From Mycolicibacterium goodii (lineage in GTDB: Bacteria > Actinomycetota > Actinomycetes > Mycobacteriales > Mycobacteriaceae): a DNA stretch of 64,000 bases. Under the pieces are notes generated by a model, which did not search any database, was not told the DNA's origin, and worked only from the letters and a program-made list of their open reading frames with translations. Shown one piece after another: positions 7,456 through 14,632 of the stretch. Within the stretch, counting starts at the first letter, position 1; each line of letters starts with the position of its first letter. The stretch covers positions 2,356,001-2,420,000 of the forward strand of contig NZ_CP012150.1 in the NCBI RefSeq assembly GCF_001187505.1. The letters are read 5' to 3'. A program made the position numbers and the translations under genes.

Positions 7456-8721
7456 GTGTTGACAACTACCGAGCTCGCACCCTGTTCACTGCGGGACAAC
7501 AGCCGCGTGCGTTCCGTGATGCCGGGCCAGATCTTGATTTTCGCGGCGGCGGCTGCCTCGGCGATCCAGGGCGCCAACATCACGGTCACGGCACTGTCGC
7601 TGGTCTGCCTGTTGATCGCGCCGGCGTGGTTGCTCATGTCGCACCGGGGAATCGACGTGCTGCCGCTGTTGCTCGCAGCCCTGGGATGGATCTCGTTCCT
7701 GGCATCCTGTCTGGTGAACGATGTGAGCGTGCTGTGGCCGAATGCCCTGGCGCCTGGGGCTTTCGGCTTGTACTTCATCGGGTTGACGGTTCTGACGGGG
7801 CGTGCGGTCGATTCGGTCGCGGTGGTGCTGGCCGGACTGGCCGTCGGCGCGATCGTGTTCTTCCTGGTGGAGGGGATCGAACTGACCCACACCGGACGCT
7901 TCGCTGATACCTGGAAGTACGGCATCGCGTCTGCCGTGACGATCCTCATCGTGTTCGGGTTGACGATGATGCGAGCGCCGGTTCCGGTGGTGTCGGCGAC
8001 CCTTTTGGCGTTGGGTCTGGCCAGCCTCGGCCTGAACTACCGAGCGCATGCGCTGGTGTGCTTCCTCGCTGCCGGAACTTTGTTGATAAATCACACTTTT
8101 GGATCAAGGCTGCGCCGGGGATGGCAGATCGTCGGTCTGATCATGATCGGTGTGGCATTCGCGTATGTGATGCCGGTGGTCGCCCGGACCGGACTGTTCG
8201 GATCCGCGCTGCAACGCAAGACCATCGAACAGGACGCGTTCGACGTGCCGCTACTGCTGGCGGGCCGCACCGAACCACCCATGAGCATCACCGCGATACT
8301 CGAGCATCCGCTTCTGGGCTGGGGCAGCGCCATGAACCTGACCCCCGACGTGTACACGCGTGCCCAGCATCTTGCGACCCGATTCGGATTCGACCCGACG
8401 TTCCCCTTCGACGTGTACTGGGAACTGCCGCCCTCCAACTATTCGGCGATGCATTCGATTCTCCTGGGATCCTGGGCCGAAGGTGGTGTGCTGGCCGTGC
8501 TCCTGCCCGCGGCGCTGCTGGTGGCGTGCCTCGGGATCGTGTGGAACTTCACCAGGCTCGGCCGGTGGGCGCCGCTCGGGGTCACGGTGGCGCTGCAGGG
8601 GATCTGGGACATCATGTACGGCCCGTGGCTGTACAACATGATCCCCACCTTCGCGTGCATCGCATTGTTGTTCTCTGCCACTCACTTTCGCGGGCGGCCG
8701 GTACGATCAGACGGGCGATGA
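7456..8721 (+). CDS. O-antigen ligase/Wzy-like polysaccharide polymerase
   Basis: About 421 residues, mostly hydrophobic, with around ten or more predicted membrane spans and one larger hydrophilic loop before the last spans. The loop contains EHPLLGWGSAMN, a pattern seen in O-antigen ligase/polymerase family loops. It would polymerise lipid-linked repeat units outside the membrane, with the Wzz-like proteins setting length. The start is uncertain: GTG 7456 follows a G-rich patch, while ATG 7399 in the same frame has no clear ribosome site. It overlaps the GT2 gene by 4 bp (ATGA at 8718). Confidence 0.72.
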   Translation: MLTTTELAPCSLRDNSRVRSVMPGQILIFAAAAASAIQGANITVTALSLVCLLIAPAWLLMSHRGIDVLPLLLAALGWISFLASCLVNDVSVLWPNALAPGAFGLYFIGLTVLTGRAVDSVAVVLAGLAVGAIVFFLVEGIELTHTGRFADTWKYGIASAVTILIVFGLTMMRAPVPVVSATLLALGLASLGLNYRAHALVCFLAAGTLLINHTFGSRLRRGWQIVGLIMIGVAFAYVMPVVARTGLFGSALQRKTIEQDAFDVPLLLAGRTEPPMSITAILEHPLLGWGSAMNLTPDVYTRAQHLATRFGFDPTFPFDVYWELPPSNYSAMHSILLGSWAEGGVLAVLLPAALLVACLGIVWNFTRLGRWAPLGVTVALQGIWDIMYGPWLYNMIPTFACIALLFSATHFRGRPVRSDGR

Positions 8722-9623
8722 AGCCCAGCGTCAGCGTGGTGATCGCCACGATCGGCAGACCGTCCCTGGCCTGTGCCATCCAGTCGACGCTCGTCCAGAC
8801 ATACCCGGTCGACGAGGTGCTGGTCGTCGCGGAACCCGGCGCGCGGTTGTGCCTGCCGTCCGACGACCGTATCAGGTTCCTCAAGGCCCACACCGACGGC
8901 GGGCCCGCACGAAGCAGGCAACTGGGGATCGACGCCGCACGGGGGACCGTCATCGCGCTGCTGGATGACGACGACCTGTGGCAGCCGACCAAGCTGGCCC
9001 GTCAACTCGCGGCAGTGAAGAATTTCGACGACGACCACTGGATCGTGTCCTCGCGGATGATGGTGCAGGGGCCGGGTGATCGGCGGCGGATTTGGCCGCG
9101 GCGGCTCATCGAACCAGGGGAGTTGGTGGCGGAGTATCTGTTTCGCGCCGATAGGCTCGGGTTCGGCAACGCCAATCTGCAGACGTCCACCCTGTGCTTT
9201 CCCACCGCGTTGGCACGTTCGATCCCGTGGGGCGGAACCTTCGATCAACCTCACGATGAGCCCAGCTGGCTGATCCGGGTGCAGCGCACCATTCCGGACC
9301 TGCGGGTGGTGCATCTACCCGAGCCGTTGAGCATCTACAACGTGGGCGGCCGCTCGGTGTCGCGGGACGCCACCGACCGGACCGACATCTACATCCGCTG
9401 GGGATTGCACCACCTGGCGTCGGAGTCACCGCGGGTCCTCGGCGACTATCTCTGCACGAGCCCGGTGAGCGCGGCGGTCTCGGCTGGGTCACTGGGCGGG
9501 GTCATCCGAGCGGTGTGGTCGGCACTGCGACACGCCCGTCCGGGCGTCGTCGCGCTGACGTACGCGGTACTGAACGCGGTCAGGATCGTCGTGCGCCCGC
9601 TCTTCCCGGCTGTCCGGCGATGA
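8718..9623 (+). CDS. GT2-family glycosyltransferase
   Basis: A 301-residue GT-A enzyme starting with the family signature VSVVIATIGRPSLACAI. The metal-binding acidic cluster is LLDDDDLWQ, near residue 80. It transfers a sugar to the growing polyprenyl-linked repeat unit on the cytoplasmic face. It is coupled to both neighbours: ATG 8718 overlaps the polymerase stop, and its own stop overlaps the flippase start (ATGA at 9620). Confidence 0.87.
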   Translation: MKPSVSVVIATIGRPSLACAIQSTLVQTYPVDEVLVVAEPGARLCLPSDDRIRFLKAHTDGGPARSRQLGIDAARGTVIALLDDDDLWQPTKLARQLAAVKNFDDDHWIVSSRMMVQGPGDRRRIWPRRLIEPGELVAEYLFRADRLGFGNANLQTSTLCFPTALARSIPWGGTFDQPHDEPSWLIRVQRTIPDLRVVHLPEPLSIYNVGGRSVSRDATDRTDIYIRWGLHHLASESPRVLGDYLCTSPVSAAVSAGSLGGVIRAVWSALRHARPGVVALTYAVLNAVRIVVRPLFPAVRR

Positions 9624-11005
9624 CGGACGATCAGCGGCGCCTGGCACCGCAGGAGCGCCGTTCGTTGGTGCTCGGCCCGCTGTACCGCATCCTCGGCACA
9701 CCGGTCGTGGCGTTGCTGGGTCTGGTGAACACGGCGATCATCGTGCGCGAGACCGGCGAGGCCGTATTCGGTCTGGTCTCACTCGTCGCCACCGTCACCG
9801 TGTTGTTTCCTTTTGCCGATCTCGGTATCGGCGCCACGGCGATCAACGCCGCGGCGATGCTCGGCGGAGAGAACCATGACGAAGCCGTCGACATCATTCG
9901 GCGCGCCTATCGCGTCCTGTTCGCGGTCGCAGGCGTTCTGATCGCGATCGCGTTGAGTGTCATGATGCTCGACGCCTGGAAGGTCGTCGTCGGCTTCGCC
10001 AGTGGGCCGCAGGACCGCTGGGCGATCACGGTGGCCGCGGGTATCTTCGCGCTGACCGTCCCGGCGGGCCTCGGACCTCGGATCCTGGTGGGCATCGACC
10101 GAAATCCGTTGGCCACATTGGTGTTGATGAGCTGCCCCGCGTTCGGGCTCGGGCTCACAGTCGTACTCCGTGCCATCGGGGCGGACGGGATCTGGTATGC
10201 CATATCGGCACTGGGCGGTCTGCTCATCGGCCAGTCGGTGGGCACGGTGCTGGCGCTGCGACTGTCCGGCCTCGGGACGGACGTGTTCTCGCCGGTGTCC
10301 CCGTCGCGGACAGGCAGACACCTGCTGGCGGGCAGCATCTGGCTGTTCCTGGTCGGAGTGGGTATCCCGATCGGGTCGCAGGGCGGACGCGTTCTCCTGG
10401 CGCATCTGTCGACGCCCGAGGAGCTGTCGCGCTACGCGTTGATGGCGCAGATCTACGCCGTGGGCTGGCAGGTCCTGTCGACCGCGGCGCTGGCGTACTG
10501 GCCGATCTTCGTCAAGCGGCGCGGAGCCGCGGATGTGACGATCCGGATGTGGTGGCGGCTCACCGTGGCGCTTGCCGTCGTCGGTCTGTCCGCGATGATG
10601 TGCCTGGGGTTGCTCGGCCCGTGGGCGGCCTCGGTGCTGTCGGGTGGCGCGATCGACGTATCCGCCTGGCTTGCCCTGGCATTCGGTGCGGTCCTGGTCG
10701 GCCAGGCGCTGCATCTGGCGGCCTCGGTGCTGCTGACCAGACCGAACGAGGCACGATGGCAGGCATTTTGGACGTTGGCGATGGCAGCGGTCAGCATCGG
10801 GCTCGGTTGTCTGGTGGTCGCCCGCTTCGGTGCGGTGGGCGTCGTGTTCGCCTCGGCTTTCGCCATCCTCGCGGCTCAGGTCCTCCCCGATCTGCTGTGG
10901 GTGCCTAGGCTTGTGCGTCGCCGGCCACCGGTCGGTGCAGAACCGTCGCGGTGGGTGCGACAACCGTCGCCCCAGCGGGCACGTCGTGGATCACCGTCGC
11001 GTTGA
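9620..11005 (+). CDS. Wzx-like polysaccharide/lipid-linked oligosaccharide flippase
   Basis: A 461-residue protein with about 12-14 hydrophobic segments, resembling the Wzx/RfbX (MVF/MATE-like) exporters that flip undecaprenyl- or decaprenyl-linked repeat units. Its first helix includes LYRILGTPVVALLGLVNTAI. The basic C-terminal tail (about residues 425-461) is encoded in DNA that also encodes the end of the convergent acyltransferase on the other strand, over 101 bp. With Wzy and Wzz it completes a Wzx/Wzy export set. Confidence 0.78.
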   Translation: MTDDQRRLAPQERRSLVLGPLYRILGTPVVALLGLVNTAIIVRETGEAVFGLVSLVATVTVLFPFADLGIGATAINAAAMLGGENHDEAVDIIRRAYRVLFAVAGVLIAIALSVMMLDAWKVVVGFASGPQDRWAITVAAGIFALTVPAGLGPRILVGIDRNPLATLVLMSCPAFGLGLTVVLRAIGADGIWYAISALGGLLIGQSVGTVLALRLSGLGTDVFSPVSPSRTGRHLLAGSIWLFLVGVGIPIGSQGGRVLLAHLSTPEELSRYALMAQIYAVGWQVLSTAALAYWPIFVKRRGAADVTIRMWWRLTVALAVVGLSAMMCLGLLGPWAASVLSGGAIDVSAWLALAFGAVLVGQALHLAASVLLTRPNEARWQAFWTLAMAAVSIGLGCLVVARFGAVGVVFASAFAILAAQVLPDLLWVPRLVRRRPPVGAEPSRWVRQPSPQRARRGSPSR

Positions 11006-11516
11006 CACCGATCGTCGCGCCGTCGTGCACGGTGATCGGACCGATCACCACCGCCGCGGCCCCCACCCGCACATGATCACCCAGTGTGGGCCTGCCTCGG
11101 GTGTTGTGCCCGATGGTGACCTGCTGGTTGACCCAGCAGTAGCGCCCGATGGATTCCGCGGCGATGATGGTCCCCACACCATGCTGGATGAAGAAGGCCG
11201 GTCCGATGCTGCCGACATCGAGCGTCAAGGTGGGTTCCGGCGGGTAGAACCTGCGCAGCAGCATGCGCAGCGGCCACGGAATCGACTGCAGCCGGTAGTG
11301 GACAAGCGTGCGGAATTCCCGCAACGCGCCGCTCAGATAGGCAAAGCGCGAATAGTGGTCGAGTGCAGAAAGATCGGGGTCGTCGATACAGCTGATCCAC
11401 CAGTCGACATCCTCGGCGACCACATCCGCCGCATCCGATCGGCCGACGGTGAACCACAACGGATAGGCCCAGATGCGCGCGAGCGCGAGCAACGTCGTCC
11501 GGCGGTCGCGCGTCAT
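10905..11516 (-). CDS. serine-acetyltransferase-like hexapeptide acyltransferase
   Basis: A 203-residue protein. The first half (about residues 1-90) is alpha-helical. The C-terminal half is a left-handed beta-helix with hexapeptide repeats (IGRYCWVNQQVTIGHN, LGDHVRVGAAAVVIG), like CysE and its polysaccharide-locus relatives. It probably O- or N-acetylates a sugar. The last 34 codons overlap the flippase gene on the opposite strand. The start is ATG 11516. Confidence 0.76.
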   Translation of the reverse strand: MTRDRRTTLLALARIWAYPLWFTVGRSDAADVVAEDVDWWISCIDDPDLSALDHYSRFAYLSGALREFRTLVHYRLQSIPWPLRMLLRRFYPPEPTLTLDVGSIGPAFFIQHGVGTIIAAESIGRYCWVNQQVTIGHNTRGRPTLGDHVRVGAAAVVIGPITVHDGATIGVNATVIHDVPAGATVVAPTATVLHRPVAGDAQA

Positions 11517-11559
11517 ATCGTCATGGTAGGTCCGAAACGGCGTCGTCCACCGGTCGTTG

Positions 11560-12435
11560 TCACTCGGCCATCGCGGCTCGACGCTGGCGGGGTGTCAGCT
11601 GGTCACACACGCTGGCGAGAGCCGGCTGGCTCAACGAGGCCTCCGGGTAACTCTGGAGCGCTCGCGTACTCGCGTAGCTGAATGTCATCGAGTATCGGTC
11701 GGTCGACGTCGGTGGCTTGGCGCGGTGGAACACCGAACTCGTGTCGACGAATATTGCCGTCAGTCGTCTTCCTGTGGCACGGATCCAGTCCGTGGGTGCC
11801 ACCACCCTTGCCATGGCCTCGTCGGACACGTAACCGGACGAATAGTGCAGGACGCCGACGGCGCGTTCGGTTGCCTGGCGATTCAGGTACTCGAACGGTC
11901 CGCATCCGTCGTCGACGTCGTTGAGGTACACGATGATCTTGAGAATCCTGCGGTCCTCGGGATCCAGGTGCCACTGCCGGGTGTTGGCGGCTATGCCGTC
12001 CGCCCGCTCACGTTTGACCGCGACGCCGCGGTAATGAACAGGTAGTCCGATGTAATTCTCGGCCAGGTTCAGATTGTCGTCGCTCAGACCCCACTTGTAG
12101 AGCGCCGGATCCGCCACCAGGTCGTCGGGAGAAACGTTCGGACTGGACTTGTGGACCGTGGTCTCGCGCAGTTGATCGACGAATTTGTCGGCGAGCGCCA
12201 CCACGTCGGGGGAGAACATCGAAGTCGCGTCACGTACCACGATGCCGTCGCTGCGCAGGGCCGTGACGATCTGGAAGCCCTCCTGGGTCAGCCACGGCAG
12301 TTTCGCGGCGTGCCGTCCGAGCTGGGCGAGCCAACGCAGTTCGGACCATTGGTTGACGACCGGCGCGCGCAGGGCCACCCGTTTGGCTTTTCCTCGCACG
12401 CGTGCGGCAACGGCAGGGACGCTGAAATCGTCCAT
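11560..12435 (-). CDS. PhyH-type Fe(II)/2-oxoglutarate dioxygenase-like protein
   Basis: A 291-residue protein resembling phytanoyl-CoA dioxygenase relatives. The iron facial triad is visible as His156-x-Asp158 in WHLDPED and His237 in SSVFHRAK, with an Arg soon after (TDRYSM) suited to bind 2-oxoglutarate. Such enzymes hydroxylate lipids or small molecules. Here the substrate may be a lipid or sugar decoration of the adjacent glycan pathway (inference). I chose ATG 12435 (MDDFSVPAV); the longer frame to 12891 has a non-coding-like N-terminus. Confidence 0.68.
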   Translation of the reverse strand: MDDFSVPAVAARVRGKAKRVALRAPVVNQWSELRWLAQLGRHAAKLPWLTQEGFQIVTALRSDGIVVRDATSMFSPDVVALADKFVDQLRETTVHKSSPNVSPDDLVADPALYKWGLSDDNLNLAENYIGLPVHYRGVAVKRERADGIAANTRQWHLDPEDRRILKIIVYLNDVDDGCGPFEYLNRQATERAVGVLHYSSGYVSDEAMARVVAPTDWIRATGRRLTAIFVDTSSVFHRAKPPTSTDRYSMTFSYASTRALQSYPEASLSQPALASVCDQLTPRQRRAAMAE

Positions 12436-12788
12436 ATGTCCCCCAATCCGCTCGGGTATGCAAAGGCGACTCATCGTACGTCGCGGGCCGAGGTTGCGAG
12501 TGGGAAACCGCTGTTCGCGCAAGGGAAGCCGCGTCGCGGACACTTTCGATCGCAAAAAAACGCACGGGTGTGGCCCATTCGCCGGACATCCGCGCGCAGT
12601 GGGCGCGATCGGTGCGTGACCACCGCGGCGACGCAGGCCCGAAGTGGTCACCGAGTCAAATGAATGTACTGTGCCCCAGTATTGTTCGCGATCCCGGCCA
12701 CCGGCCTCACGGGTTGTCGGACGCACGAGCTCCTTGACATGGCAACCAATGGCGGCAGTTTCGGCAACTGATACCTGTGAAATCCCTG
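12436..12788 (-). other. intergenic stretch without a recognised gene
   Basis: These 353 bp lie between the GMC oxidoreductase stop and the PhyH-like start, both on the - strand. The small frames across it look like shadows. It presumably carries the PhyH promoter and the end of the GMC transcript. I saw no strong stem-loop, repeat or RNA gene. Confidence 0.5.
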
Positions 12789-14390
12789 TCAGTAGTTCCG
12801 TGCGTAGTGTGCAGCGATGAATCGGCACGTTCGTACCGTCAGCGCCATCATCGTCAGGGTGTGATTCTGGAAACCCGACGAAACGAAGCACGCACCGTCG
12901 GTGACGAAGACGTTCTCGGCATCCCAGACCTGGCAGTAGGGGTCGAGCACCGAGTTGTGCGGGCTGTCGCCCATTCTGGCGCCGCCGCTCTCGTGGACCG
13001 CCGCCCCCGGCCAGTACGCGCCGTAGTCGGTGAAGAATCGGGACCGCAGCAATCGCAGCGCGATGCTCCGGCGTTCCAGGTCATGGTTGGCCTCGACCGG
13101 AAGCCCACCGGCCGTGGCGATCTCGCGGACCGCTGACCGCATGTGGGCGACCATCCTGATCTCGTCCGCTGAGTGGGTGCACTCGATCCTGGCCGCAGGC
13201 ACCCCCCACGCATCGGTGACCTTTGGGTCCAACGACACCCGGTTTTCGTAACGCGGTTGCATCTCCCCGAGGGCGTACATGCTCCAGGTGGGCTTCCCCC
13301 GGCCGATGCCGATCTGGATGCCGTAGCCACCGGGAAAGCCGACGGAGGCGTTGTCGCAGAAATTCGGGATGTAGAGGCCGGTCGCGGCGAAATCGAACCC
13401 GTCCTCGGCGGGGTTGGGCTCGGTCTGGTGTTCGGGCACGTTGCCGCTCTGCGCGTAGGCGACATGATCACAGACGTATCTGCCGAGGTGACCGGAGGAG
13501 TTACCCACCCCGGCGGGATGCCTCGCGGTTTGTGAATTCAGAAGTATTCTCACGCTTTCGATCGCCGATGCGCACAGCACGACGACCCGGGAGTGAGCCG
13601 CGTGAGCCGCCCCGGTGAACCGGTCGACGTAGTCGACGCCGACCGCTCTTCCCGTCGCATGGTCGACCAGGAGACGCCGAACCACTGCGTCGGTGCGGAT
13701 CTCGAGGTTGCCGGTATCGGAGGCCAACCGCAGTGGCAGGGGAATTCTCTCGTTGTCGTACTTGACAATTCTTCCATAGGTCACGCGGACGCGCGGAAGC
13801 CGGTCTTCGACATCGGTTTTGAACTTCTCCTCGATCTGTGTCGTCTTCGCAGGTCCCAGGAACTGCCCGTCCGGGCAGGTCGGAATTCCCGAAGGGGTCC
13901 CGTACACGCCGAGTGTCTGTTCGACGACGTCGTAGTACGGTGCCAGGTCCTCGTAGGAGATCGGCCAGTCGATACCGTAGCCGCGCAGGCTCGCGGACTT
14001 GAACTCGTTGTTCGACATGCGCGGCACATGCCGGGACCACGTGTGCAGACGCCCGCCCAGTTGCCGCCCCCGATACCAGAGGAAACGTTTCCCCGGCGCC
14101 GTGGTGTACGGATTCTCCCGGTCGTTGACGTAGAACTGCTTGGTGGTTTTGAAGAATGCCGCACACTGTGCCTGAATGGGCTGGCCACGCATGGCCGCCC
14201 TGGCGCGGCCCGCCATTCCGATGGCGCCCGGGGGTGCATCGACGGGAAAGTCCGACACGGGATCGACGGCCCGGCCCGCCTCCAGCAGGAGCACCCTCAG
14301 CCCGCCCTCGGTCAGCTCCTTGGCGGCCCATGATCCCGCGGCACCGGAACCCACGACGATTGCGTCGTAGCGGGATTCGTCAAAGCTCAT
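12789..14390 (-). CDS. GMC-family FAD-dependent oxidoreductase
   Basis: A 533-residue flavoprotein. The FAD dinucleotide-binding motif is VVGSGAAGSWAAKEL (about residues 12-26). The C-terminal GMC signature includes HESGGARMG and GFQNHTLTMMALTVR, where the His and following segment form the catalytic base region. Family members oxidise alcohols, sugars or sterols, e.g. cholesterol oxidase, choline dehydrogenase and gluconate dehydrogenase subunits. The substrate is unknown. No Tat or Sec signal is obvious, so it is probably cytoplasmic. It lies between the PhyH-like gene and the divergent acyl-activating fusion. Confidence 0.8.
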   Translation of the reverse strand: MSFDESRYDAIVVGSGAAGSWAAKELTEGGLRVLLLEAGRAVDPVSDFPVDAPPGAIGMAGRARAAMRGQPIQAQCAAFFKTTKQFYVNDRENPYTTAPGKRFLWYRGRQLGGRLHTWSRHVPRMSNNEFKSASLRGYGIDWPISYEDLAPYYDVVEQTLGVYGTPSGIPTCPDGQFLGPAKTTQIEEKFKTDVEDRLPRVRVTYGRIVKYDNERIPLPLRLASDTGNLEIRTDAVVRRLLVDHATGRAVGVDYVDRFTGAAHAAHSRVVVLCASAIESVRILLNSQTARHPAGVGNSSGHLGRYVCDHVAYAQSGNVPEHQTEPNPAEDGFDFAATGLYIPNFCDNASVGFPGGYGIQIGIGRGKPTWSMYALGEMQPRYENRVSLDPKVTDAWGVPAARIECTHSADEIRMVAHMRSAVREIATAGGLPVEANHDLERRSIALRLLRSRFFTDYGAYWPGAAVHESGGARMGDSPHNSVLDPYCQVWDAENVFVTDGACFVSSGFQNHTLTMMALTVRTCRFIAAHYARNY

Positions 14391-14632
14391 CTGGGGCTCA
14401 TCTGCGGCTCATCTGCGCATCTCGTTCGCATAGGGGCGCGGCGGATCGTCCGGATGCACTCTTTGCCGCCGCGAAGCGCTTGCTGGCAAGGGACTCTACA
14501 TCACCGGTGCCGTTGCCGAGAACAGTTATTCCTACCTCGGACAAGTTCGCTGAGTTGGTCACGGCCAACGCCCGATGTTGTCACAATATTTGCTGTGCAC
14601 TGCACGGCCGATGTGAGCGAGGCGGGCTCACC

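Noticed and set aside
12151..12663. + strand frame over the 5' end of the PhyH-like gene and the gap
   Set aside because: No motif, no ribosome site, overlaps a real gene; treated as shadow.
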